Source: Enoplosus armatus (lineage: Eukaryota; Chordata; Actinopteri; Centrarchiformes; Enoplosidae). Taken from it: a stretch of DNA of 64,000 nucleotides. The notes below the pieces were generated by a model that saw nothing but the letters and a program-made list of their open reading frames with translations, was not told the origin of the DNA and ran no database searches. Below, one piece after another: positions 10,501 through 23,184 of this stretch (within the stretch, counting starts at the first letter, position 1; the number at the start of each line of letters is the position of its first letter). The position numbers and the translations under genes are program-made. Location: the NCBI RefSeq assembly GCF_043641665.1, contig NC_092193.1, positions 2,661,501 to 2,725,500 of the forward strand, given 5' to 3'.

Positions 10501-13500
10501 GAGGAGTGGGAAAGGAGTTTTAATAGCAGCTGCATACAAGGATATCAGCAGAGCAGGGGACTTCGGTGAATGCGTTTTTGGACACAATGAGAAGTCGTGG
10601 GCGTTAGATTGTTACAAAAATAGTTACGAATTCAGGCATAACAACATGAAAACTCCCATCCCAGGCACTTGGTCTTCCAGAGTAGGAGTGTACCTGGATC
10701 ACAATGCAGGCATTCTGTCCTTCTACAGCGTCTCTGAGACCATGACTCTCCTTCGCAGAGTCAAGACCACGTTCACTCAGCCTCTCTATGCTGGACTCTG
10801 GCTGTCGGATGGAGCCGCTGCTGAAGTGTGCAAGCTCAAGTAGATTTGCACAAATGGATCTGCTCGATCCTCAGTCTTCGCTACCTTCCGCCTGTAGTTT
10901 CAGGATATCCACATGGATAACTCTTTATTTTACAGGTCGTTTATTTATGAATCATTTTCCAGACTTTTCCTGAAAGGCAACTCTGTAATTGATACCTATA
11001 ATAGGAATTTCCTTAAAATCAAAAGTTCCATTTAAACCCACATGAAGATTAATCCATTATTCATTTGAACAATGTATTCTCCATGTATGTTGAATTGTAT
11101 GCAAATTTCTCCTTTTTGCATACTCAGCTGACCTGATGTGCACTGACTAAAGTAAACGACTTTCTCTCTCTAACTTAAGCTGTATAAGTGCTGCCAAATT
11201 ACAGACTTCTTTCCAGGAAACTGTTTGAAATGATTAGGAAATTATTTAGAAACCATGGACCCGTAAAATAAAGCATTGCCATTTCCATTTACAGACCACT
11301 TACAGAGGTAACTCACTGACTTTCGAGCAGAGCTTTATTGAGCTTGCAGATAATATTTGATTGGCTGTGCACGCTCAGAATCAGCTGACACTCCTGCACA
11401 GTGGCCAATGAGTTGGCAATAATAACTGTCATACATCATTCTTATCTAACAAGAAACAAAGATGTGACATATGTCATCCCAAAAATGTTGCTGCCATTGG
11501 ATTGTGTCAGTAATGACAGGCAGATTGTCTGAGTCACAGTATCCTTTCCAGTATGTGAACGCTGCACACTTTGTTGAAAGTAAGATAACATATACCTATA
11601 TACATATACATTTTCCACGTCTTCTGTATATATTACAGTCTTAGCTGTGAATATGTTTCCGTAACTATACCAGGAAAAACATGCGTACGCTGGCTGTACA
11701 TTTATTTTACTGCTGTACTGTGATGGGCACATCCAGGTGCTTCAAAATTCAACTTCATTTATTTGTGAAGATTAAAATCAGTCGGCTGTTCTAAATGTAT
11801 TGGTTGGGATAATAGTACAGTCTGGTGGTGAGAAAAGGAGTTTATGTATTGATGTTTATCTGGGTTTTGTGCAAAATGCGAGTTGTGTGTTCTTATAATT
11901 TATGTAAACAAACCCAATTCAGACTGATTAAGATAAGATAAGACTCCAACTTAGCCCACCAGCTCTTGGACAAACCCTGGTGCAGATTATATGTGGTGAG
12001 AACGCAAAGCAGACCAGCCACAAGATTGTGATAGTAAATATGTAATACTTGTTTAAATTCAAAGCCAAACTAAAACAGTAAAACATCTGCATTTGGTGAC
12101 ACATTAGTGTTGGGATTTTCCTCAAATGTTCCAATACCTTCTTTATTTTTCTCCATAGTTTTAATGGAGCGAGTGAAACATAATCAACCTTTTCCCCAAG
12201 TCATGTTTTCCATTTTGTTTCTGGTCGTATTTTTATGACAGGCGTTTCTGTTCCAAACTCGACTATTAATGTTCATATCCAGCTGTTTTGTTTGTGATCT
12301 TTTGATGACCACGACAGAAAATGAACTTTGTCTGTTTGATCACACTTTACAGATTCTTTTATTTGAAATTTCACCATTTAAATAATGTTCTTTAAAATTG
12401 TATACAGTGTTTTATTTAGCTAAAGTTGTTGAGTAAGATATTGATAAAAGTATTCACATGATACTCGGCCTTATGCAAGCATCACTGTGCAGACTATCAA
12501 GTGCCCACACAGGTCTTATGAATGAGCTTCTTGTCAGTCATGTTTGCAAGAAGTTGGCGTGAAATATATCTCGTTTGGAAGAGAGTCAGATAGCGGCCAC
12601 TGTCTGACACCGTTCAGCGTTTACGTACTCGTCCTCTGAGAGCACCTGCACGCTGATCATCTCTTATTCAGAACAGGCTGTGAGCCATGTAGTGTGAACT
12701 TATTGATGATTAATTCAGGCCTTTGTTAGCTTTTCTTCACCGTCTTTGATCTGGGAACACACTACAAACCTTAGATGATACACCAAGAACGGTTTGAGAC
12801 TGCGGAGAGATAAGATTTAGTGTTTCATGTTCCTATAATGATATTTACACTGTTGGGAAAACTGTTAAGGAATTGGAAGATAAAAAAATATCTTCCAATT
12901 CCTTAACAGTTTTATTTTAGTTTCTTTTTATTTTAGTACCATCTCTCATCATTTTTCAGGTTTTGATCTTTCCTCTGTTACTTCCCTACATACACTAATG
13001 TGTTTACAGCATATGAACTTGTGTTATTTTCATCTGTAATTTGAACATATTATTAACTCCCTTGTTAAGTTTTGTGAAGAGCTGATTATGTGAATAAGAG
13101 TACATGCTAATACATCCTGTGCTGTGGATATATTATATTACATATTAACAGTATCTTTTTGGGTCACTTTTTAAAATATAATTCTTAGTTACTGCATAGA
13201 TTTTATTTTTAGCATTGTTTCTTTCTGGTCTTGTAATCTGCTGTTAATTTTACTTTTCTTCTGTGGCAATAAGTGTCTTCCTATTTGTGTTAAATATGGT
13301 GTGTAGTGTTTGTAGTGCAGTAAAACATAGTAAAACATCTTGAAACTACAGTCCGCGGGTGTTTGGTGTTACTTTTGAGGGAAGTTGAGGTGCTGTTGGT
13401 AGGTTGTCCCCTTCATCCGTCTCTGTTCTTCATTTGATTTAGTGTTTTTGTCCCGGCAGTGGTTGACAGAAAGGGAACGAGTGAGAGGCCTGCATTGATT

Positions 13501-15229
13501 TCCTTTGAGGTTTCACTGTGTGCCCGTGAGGTCTCATCACGTCTAGTGTTTGGAGTGTTTGTTGTAAGAAGTATAACTGGGAAATTACAATAATGTCAGA
13601 TGGGTGATTTATTTATTGAATGTCAGCTACCTACCGGTATTTTCCCAGCAGTCGCTGTATTGGTATGTTACAAACCTCACCCATCTGACACCTAGGAATT
13701 TTAAAACAAACAATAAAGAATACTTGCCGTATGAGTCAGGTTGTATGAAGGGTTCCTGCACGCAGGCGTCCAGGCATAAACATGGTTTAGATAGAGCAAT
13801 CCGAGGGGGATATGATGAAGACTGGCAGATAGCGTAGCACCCTTCATTGTAAAAATCTCAACTAGCCCATTTCTGCTCATTGTGTAGAATTAGGCTTAAA
13901 GCTAATGTCAGCATGCTAACATGCTGATGTCAAACAGGCACTGGACAATGTTTAACATGTTCACCATCATTCAGGGTGTTGATGGGAATGTCATTAGTTT
14001 TGCAGGTATTTGGTTATAAAACAAAGTATTGGACAAATTGAAATTTTGACCTGATGATGGCGCTACAAGAAAGGTCAGAGGATCATCAAAGTCATTAGAA
14101 TTAATCTTCCAGGAACTTTGAACCTCTGTACCAAATGTTGTGCCAATCCATCCATCACAGGTTGAGATATTTCACAGGTTTTCAAATTTGACCTGCTGGT
14201 GGCGCCACAGAAAAAGTCAGGGGGAGCACCGATGTCAGTAGGATTTATCCTCTGGGCACCACGGATATCTGTACGAAATGTCATGGCAATCCATGGAACA
14301 GTTGTTGAGATAATTCAGTCCGGACCAAAGTGGTGGACTGACAGACAGACAGACCAACCGGCTGACTGAGAGGACGACACCCCTGAAAATGTAAATGTAC
14401 CTTAAAATATTCTATAATTGATGTATTTTGAACTGTGAACAATATGCAGACAAATGAAGTAAGAAGAAAGGAGAGAGCAAGAAGACATGTTTAAAGAGTA
14501 GTTGAACGAGTCAGGAGGGGGGGGGGGGATCCATCCATCCAGACTCCCCAGAGGAAACAGCGAAGCGAGGTATTTCCCAGACCTGTCATATGTTCCAGCG
14601 CTGGCTGGTAGTCGTTATATGGTCGGCTAATCAACTTTTAGCTTTTCTCCTGAGCCGCGCTGAGAGCTCTAATAAAGACGGATGAGGGTGGAAGTGTGAA
14701 GCTGAGATGGATGCTCATAGATCAGCAGCTCCGGAGCGGTCGTAGCTGTCACGAACAGGGTGGTTGTTATCATCAGACTTATTGATTGGTGCGCAGGGGG
14801 GTTGTTTTCTCTGTCGGTGTGTGTGTTCGCGCAGGCTGACGTGTGTGTGGATCTATCCCAGTTTCTGCATCTCACATGGCAGGTTTGATTCAAGATACAT
14901 CTAAAATCCTATTTATTACAAATTCCACGTATAGTTTTTAGCTTGTAGCCTTTTATTGTTTTGTTCTTAACATTGTTTTTCTTTCTTTTCTATCTACTGT
15001 GTGTATATCTGTTGGTCTGCCTCATGCAACTGTCCTTGAATTGAACCGAGACTTTATCTTACTGAATGTTTTATTTGAACGGTCTGTACTTTGTGTGACA
15101 CTGCAAAAAAAAAAAACAAATAAAAAGTTTCATAGCTTCCTCAGGCAACTGAAAAAATGCACTGTGATGAAATAATTGCACTTGTTTCCAATACAAACTG
15201 AATTTCCTTGAAGGAAGTGTGATTCCTAG

Positions 15230-15260
<31 letters not shown>

Positions 15261-18200
15261 ACATTTTGGCAAATTGGCGCCATTAACAGTATGTCGAATT
15301 AGCAGATCCCGTTCGCAGTGTGCCAGTGATGAACGGACAACCATGACTGGGTTACTTTGATACTGAAGAAAACTGCTCTGGAGAGTTGTGGAGTTATTAG
15401 GAGCGTCTTCTTTTTTGATTTCTAAGCAGATTTATGGACACTGGAGATTATGATATCCTCTGGAAGTCACACTGAATCTAAAAATATGTTCAACATGTCT
15501 GCGTGTTCAGATTTAGAGTAAACTCAGCGAAGGAGAGCGAATCAAATTGCGGCAATCTGGACCACTTGTTTTGTAGGGTTATTCTGTGGGACACATTTTT
15601 AGATTGGAAACACGTGATTTAAATGTGACCCTTTCTGTCCCAGGTATGGATCCGTCCATGGGCCAGGAGAGGAGAACCCCGGTCACCCCGTCCTCGTCCT
15701 CCCGCTACCACCGCCGGCGGTCTTCTGGCTCCAGAGACGAGCGTTACCGATCAGGTGAGAGGCAGGGTTGTCCTTGATCATACGTCAGTGGGACACTTTG
15801 TCTGTCTGTCTCTCTCCAACATTCACAGAACAGATGCTGATATTACCAATGTTAATGTCTGACATGCTGGCAAAGAAATATGTGCTAATCCCTATGTTGA
15901 TTAGCTTCATTAGTCACGTCATTAGCATAGTGGGTTATGTGTGATAACTTAAGCAAGACATGATAACATTTTTTAATTTTGCTTCACAAGTTCGTCCAAT
16001 AACGGTGATGATGTGATTATAATTTGGAGGTCTTTGCCGCATACATTTGCATATCAATTAGGAAACCTGCCTTTATAACTCTTTAATACATGGAGTTCAT
16101 ACTTATATCACCCATGTGTTATATGTATAGAAGTACATAGACATAGAAATACTTCATGTGTATTAATTAGCTTAAAGGGGCGCTCCACCAATCGCCTCTG
16201 AACCATGTGGATTAGAGAAAGAAATGAACTTGTTTTCTGTGATATTTACTTGGGCGTTTGGTGGTTTCTATGTTGTTTTTATGATATATATTAATTTATG
16301 CTGTGGCAAGGTATGGTTAACATAAGCATTGCCCCAAACCTGTCCATCCCATGACAGACCGCCGTTAGCTGGGCGCAGGTTATACGTCTACACTACCTCT
16401 TCTTCCTCTGATGAAAACCTCATAAAAAAACGTTCTATCAACTCTGTAATTGTTTGTTGTTTCTCATACGTTGGGCTGGCAGATTTATCGGTCTAGCTCT
16501 GGTCCTCACTTCCCTTTCGGGTCAAGTCCTCTTTATCTACATTCGTCCATTTCCTATCAGATATCCAATATTTTGGAGCCGTGAACACCTCCACACGTAA
16601 TCCAGATCCCCTCTCAGACAGTCATCCTGAGGCGTTATGATGACACAGTGCCCTGTTTGATATCCTCTGTCTTTCTCTGCAGAATGGGCTGCAGCAAATC
16701 CAGTGTTTGGCGTAGACGTGTGGAAAAAGCTTTCGACAAATCTGTCACAGCTCTTTCAACATGCATTGTTAGGTTTTGTTCCAACTGGTGTCCTGTAAAG
16801 ATTAATATAGGATTAACTAAGGATTTTAACTTGGGTACATTCTTTTCAGTGGCATCTCATTGAAACTTAATCTGTCAGAATTCACTGTGGTGACATTTGG
16901 TGTTTGGCCAATAAGAAAAGAGAAGGTTTGAATTCCTGGACCTGAAAACCGGACTATTACTTTGTTCCCACATGCTGTTGGAGAGTTTTAGTTTGTTTGA
17001 GTTTGATCTGACAAAAAATAAATCCTGTAAAAACCTTTTAACCCATTACATTGAAAAAGAAAAGCTGTGTGAGCACCTTCCAACACACACACACACACAC
17101 ACACACACTGTGCAGTCACACTCAGTCAACCATAAGACAATAAACGTGCACTTGAGATTTAAATTACCTCCGTTCCCCTACATAAGCACACACACACACA
17201 AGCCAAACAAACGTACATCTGTGAGCCCCATTCATTCTGACAAATGTCTTACTTATGTCATTATCGGGCCAACAGCCCGCCGTCTCTGTGTCGTCAGGCG
17301 CTGTGTGTGTTTGCCTTCTGCCAGCAACGGACACCATTCAAACAAACCCAGCTGTGGCTATATCGCGGCGCTTTATCTCGCTCTTTCGCACTAATTTGCA
17401 AAACGTCTTCGCCGACACTCCCTGAACTTGATCCAGTCGGAAACCACGGGGCCTCGTGGGAGCCGCTGTCAAGCTGGGAATGTTTGTGTACGTAAACTGA
17501 ATGTGAATAAATGGGAACACGGCGCTCATTGTAACGAGAACACTGCAGCACAAATACAGAGGCCAGCTGATAGACCTGCTGCTGTTTTTCTACTGCGAGT
17601 GCTCTGCCTGATTTCTCTATTATTTAACACCCGTGCCCGATGTTTACACTGGACCCCACAGCCCTGCCATGTTTATGGTCAGCAGTGGTGCAAGAAGTAC
17701 TCAAACCTTTTACTTAAGGAAAAGCACCACAATGTAAACATATTCTAACAGTTCTAAAGTCAAAATACCTCAGAATTATATGCAAGTACACTACACGACT
17801 ACTTATTTACTTTTCAATAGTGATGTTAGAAAGACAGACGACAGAAGAAGTGAATTAAGAGGTTCTGGAGGATAAATCCTGCTGACACGTTGAAAATCTG
17901 CTGTACGTTTGTCTCCAGATGTGCACACAGAGGCGGTGCAGGCGGCCCTGGCTAAGCACAAAGAGAGGAAGATGGCGGTGCCGATGCCTTCGAAGAGGCG
18001 GTCGCTGGTGGTCCAGACCTCGATGGACGCCTACACACCACCAGGTAGGGAACCAAACACTCTGTCCTCACAGCCAAGATTATAACCTCAATCAAAAGTG
18101 CAGTTTTTGACTCATAATGTTGTCCCGGATTTGCAACTAAAGCTTCTGAAGGAGTCAAATGCTTCAGTGTTCTGCCAAATATGATGAATATTAAGGAGCT

Positions 18201-21200
18201 AATAAAAAACCTAAAACCTTCAGTCCTGTTAGTGGCATCACAACGTTCATCACACACCAGGAAATACGTTTGTTGTAGAAAACTGAGACAACTGTCGGGC
18301 TCCGCTCTGCGTCGGCAGATGTGACTCATTTCTCTTCAGTCTAAGCAGCTTTCAGCCACATTAAGGAGCATTTTTATTTTACGTTTTGATGCATGCTGGA
18401 TTTTAAAGCGTCTCTCACAGTAATTATTTGACGACGAAGAGAGAAAGAGATGAGTTTGTTTAAATGTGAGGCTGATAAAAGCTGCTGCTGCTGCAGTGTG
18501 CATGTCCTCCTCGTGTCAGTGAAGTTGACCGATGACTGAAAGGACTGTTTTCTCTGTCAAACCTGGAGATGGATGGGCGCGCTGCCCTGTCGGCCGACTG
18601 GAAATAGCAGATCATCACTTTGGACTGTCAATACTGCAAGAAAAGAGGAACTACTTTATTATGCTTGCTGTAGTCACTACTTTGGCATTTTAAGCAGATT
18701 ATGGTATTAGAAAGCTAGTAGATTTCTGTCGTTTCTCTCATCAGTTTGGACAACTTATAGAAACACAAAGGTTTAGTGACACAACAGACCCAGATTATTC
18801 ATTCTGGGCAACACTGATAACAAAATTCATTTTTTTGTTCTGCTCTGATGAGTTGGGATATTGACTTTACAGCAAAACGATTTGTTCGTTTTATTACATT
18901 TGGCTTATACAGCTGTGAAGCTCTGAAAACAACTTAGACTGTTGTTCAGTCTAATTTTTAAATCCTTTATGAGCATCTTTATGGAGTACAACATTAGCAC
19001 AGAGTGATGTGAATACACATAAACATATATTTAACTTGACAAGAACAATTAAAACCAGTATACACTTTTTATCACACACTATACTGATGCTGTATCATAT
19101 TATTTACTGTGGGCACTCATTTACACTAGTAAACAGTAATAATAATTAACCTAATTTATCTTCATGGTGCCTAATCAGGGCTGCTGTGTTGAGGTTAGAA
19201 GGGTCCGAAACACTATATTTGAACTAATATCACTAATATTGAGGCGCTGGCTCCTCTGTCTGTCAGTGCTTTGGACACTAAAGGACAGCTTTTTTTTAAT
19301 TTCAGGACTGAAAATCTAAAATAATTCAGCGTCTCTGGACACGTTCTGGTGTTTTTAGTTCGGTAGGTTTAGAGTTTAACTGCAATTTTCAAAATGTGTT
19401 GTGCAATGATAATGTATTACGAGAGGACGCATCATGATACACTCGCCCCCAGTCCTACAGAAGAGTGGGAAGTGGTTTCCAGATCAGCTATAGTTGTTGA
19501 GGGAGCCGTAATCAATATGGATCAAACTAGACGTTTTTGATATTTTCTCCTGACCTGGGAACGTTGCTGCCAGTTAGCATGTATTTCATCTTTCCACGTT
19601 TATATGATATGAAACTGCAGGATTCATTCTCGCCACAGATGTGGCGAAGCTCTCTGCTGAACATTAGGCATATGGAAATGCCCGAGATAGATATCACTTC
19701 TCTTAGAATCTGCGCCGGACACATCACACAGCTGATTTCATCCCTGTAGCGTGCGAAGCAGGATCTGTCCGGGGCGGGTGGCGGTGGCAGTCATCCGTGT
19801 CTTTATGGCGCTGGTGTGGTTTAATGAGGGTGTTAATGAGGCCATTACTTCTCCGGCTGCAGGGTCGAGCTTTACAGAGCTTCATTGAACTAGCCATGAT
19901 TCAGACGGCACAAAGAGGAAGTGTACAGCAGCCGAAGATTAGATATGAGGGTGTTTTATTGGATCACTTGTAGGACATTGTTCTCTTCATTCACCCTCCT
20001 TCAATCTATCCATCCTACTTTTCCTCCCTGCTACTCTTCTTCAGTTCTCATTCTCCTTCTCCCTTCAATCCTGCAGTCTAGAAATGGACGATGTGAACAT
20101 TTAATTCAATTATTATTGAGAAATAACCCAGAAATAGGGGTGGTGTTCAGTAGCTTTTTTGCAATTTGTCTTTTATAGTGTAGCAAGAATTCCCTTTTGT
20201 TTGTCATACAGTAATATGTTATTTTATGTAATATGTCAGAACAAAAACTCAAAAAAGAACTTCAAAAGAAGTCAAACTAAAAGTTGTACCCAATTACAGG
20301 TTTGCCATTTATCTGTTTTTTCTGTTTATCTTTGCCAATAAAAATGATTTGATGTAAAATATGTTGCAGCTTTAAAAGGATAAGGAGGATAAGGCTTTCT
20401 TTTCCTCATCAAATCCCATGAAAAGATCAAAACCAACGACGTGTTAGTCCGTCTCTCAATAGTTTCTGACTTCTCTACCCTGTGACTCTGAGCTCTGAGC
20501 ACACTACTCCTACTGAAGATGTCCAACGGCTCGCAAATACACAGTTTCATTATGCTCACTGTAGTTTTTATCAAACACACAGGAGGAAACAGTGCATTTG
20601 TTGGGGACTATTTTCAGTGGCAGATTAATCCATGTTTGGTGCTCTAGTGAGTATTTGGGGCAGCAGGACGGTGTATGTGGGACTGAGTCAAAATACAGAG
20701 TGTGTGTTCATGGTAATGAAGGAACATGTCACCCAGTGACACAGTGTGGCTCATTGATGTGTTTGTAATAGTTTTTGAACAACAGTGGAGCTCTATGGCA
20801 CAGAGGAAGAAGATATATCAGGCTTCGGATACACACACAATACTTGTGAGCTCATTGTCAGCTCATTGTTGGTTTTGGTATTTTCATGATATAGAATATC
20901 ACCAGACTTCCTTAACAAATCAGGGTATTTAAGCAATTGAGATGGGCCAATTGTCACATCAGGTGTCTCTGTTATTTTGTCCACCTCTTGTCAGTGAGCA
21001 GAATCTATAAAAATAGCTCATAAAATAAACACACACACATTTATTGACACACATTCATGCAAGGATCAACAACCACTAACATAAATCCTCCTTAGATATA
21101 CAAACACATTTTCTGCATACGCATCGCGTTCATACGCAGCTCATTTTGTGTATTGTGACGGCACAATACACAGAGCAGTACTGCATGTACACACAAACAC

Positions 21201-23119
21201 ACACATGCACAATATTCACATGATTTCCAAGATTTTATTTTTGCCATTTTACACAAAGCAAGGTAAACAAGCTGCGAAGAGTCACACACTCACACATGAC
21301 ACACAGAAACACACACAATCCATCTCGCAGATTTAGAAAGCACATGACCTGAGGGAGCAGTAAAAGCAGTCGCACACACACACACACACACGCACACACA
21401 CACACACACACACACAGGGCTGTCCGTCTGCCAGTGAGGTTCATTCGAGGACAGCAGAGTCGCGTGTTGCCGAGCAGCATGCCGTATCGTGCAGAGATGA
21501 CAAGCGAGGGAGGACTGCGATCTGCTCTTTATCGGCATTTTACAGCTGCGTTTTCTCAATTTCTCAATGCGTCATTATCGATCCCCTCCAGGCATGTATT
21601 TAAACATGTATACAAATAGTCTGCGTGGAACGGTAATGTGTGTCCCACATGTTTTTTACTCCTTCTAGCTCAAATTCTATTCTAATATGCAGGTTTTTCC
21701 TGCTGGACACAAGATGTCTCCTACTTCACTGTAAAGTGTTTGTATACGTTGCATGTTGGATCCTGATTGGCTAGCAAACTATTTGTGATGTCACAAATCG
21801 TGCTTGTAGGCCCGCCCCTTAATATCTGATTCACAATGAGCGCAGACAAACTTTCCACTTTCAGCAGGTGAAGGTGAAAACAGCCTTCTGGTGTGAAACT
21901 CTGCAGAGTGAAGCTCGAACATCCAACTGTAGGAGCAAGAAGACTTTGAATATATTTCAGCTTTATGAAGAGCTGCCTTGCATCAGGCTTCTTTTCTGTG
22001 TGTGTGTGTGTTTACTTCATGAGATTCGCGGGTTGCCTGGCAGCATCTTTTTGTCGTCATGTTTGTGTTTTGTCACTGGTAGGCTCCACGGGGCCCCGCT
22101 GATAACGAGAAACACATTTGCCAATCAGGCAGGTCAGCAAAGCACCATGGTGGAGGCCGCGTCCAGCGACCTTTTAGAAATGTGACCTTTTAAAGTTAAC
22201 AGTGATCAAACAGGGATATAAATAGTTTGATATAAATATTTACTTTGTGAAATTTGTTGGACTTTTTCAACAACCAAAGAAGAGGGGGGTTGTCCAGTTT
22301 ATTTAGTGAATGAAACAAAGTTTTGGGGTCAAATTCCTCCACATGTACAGTATGTTGCAGATTATTGCAGCTCTCGCTGCATTAGTAAAGCTTTAATACG
22401 ACACAGCAGAATAAAAAGACTCCTTCTCTTTTAGTCATCGTCCTCTCCAGCAGCACGCAGATTAATCCACTGTACACTGCCAGCAGTAACAGCAGACAGA
22501 CACGGTTAGAGACCAGCCGGTGAAGAAAGAACATCTAGCAGCTACAGAGCAACATTTTTCTCTCGGGAGTTGGTGGAGACCCAATCGGAGCTAAAGGGAG
22601 AGTAAATATTGGATGACGTAATGTCTACAAAGGCTGCATATAGCGAAAGTAGAGCTTTAGCTGAGCAGCAGCTTCAGTCCTCCGTTGGTATCGACACAGG
22701 ATGCTTTCAGGGACAGTATTAGAGTGTAGGTCACCCGTGTTTTGACCGTGCTCCGAGCTCATGGGTTACAATACGTTTCGGGTCGCAATTACATGTGTGT
22801 AGTGTAGCTCGAGTAAAACGCGAGTCCATCACGCGGTCTGTGTAGACAGCTGTCGCATTGCAACAGGGTTCTCACGACTTAAACCAGTTGAACGGCATCC
22901 AAATTGTGCACTCATCTTTCCACGTCAACAATACGACCTCATTAGTTTTATTTCATGAGAGTGAGCCGAGTGTCTCTGTCCACCTGCTGAACACGAGTCC
23001 AACACTCTGATTTGTCCTCCACTAAGTCCTGACAGACGGTTCTGGTTCTTTTTGTTTGGGTGGTTGTTGGGCTTTCCTCATCAGTCAACTTGTTAACTGT
23101 GGGTCTGCCTTTGCCCTGC

Positions 23120-23184
<65 letters not shown>

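Larger units (their letters stand above)
6031..15643 (+). other. dip2c: dip2c intron A-B (9.6 kb), host of the TRIM gene
   Basis: Donor gtaaaa, acceptor cccag. Besides the nested TRIM gene it holds CA/TG microsatellites (7154-7176, 7332-7379, 7495-7523, 15234-15260), a non-coding stretch at 8330-8830 that may be an old transposon but that I could not classify, a perfect inverted repeat (12858-12913) and a dispersed repeat with an internal tandem duplication (about 13890-14340). The rest is AT-rich sequence in which I see nothing specific. Confidence 0.85.
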
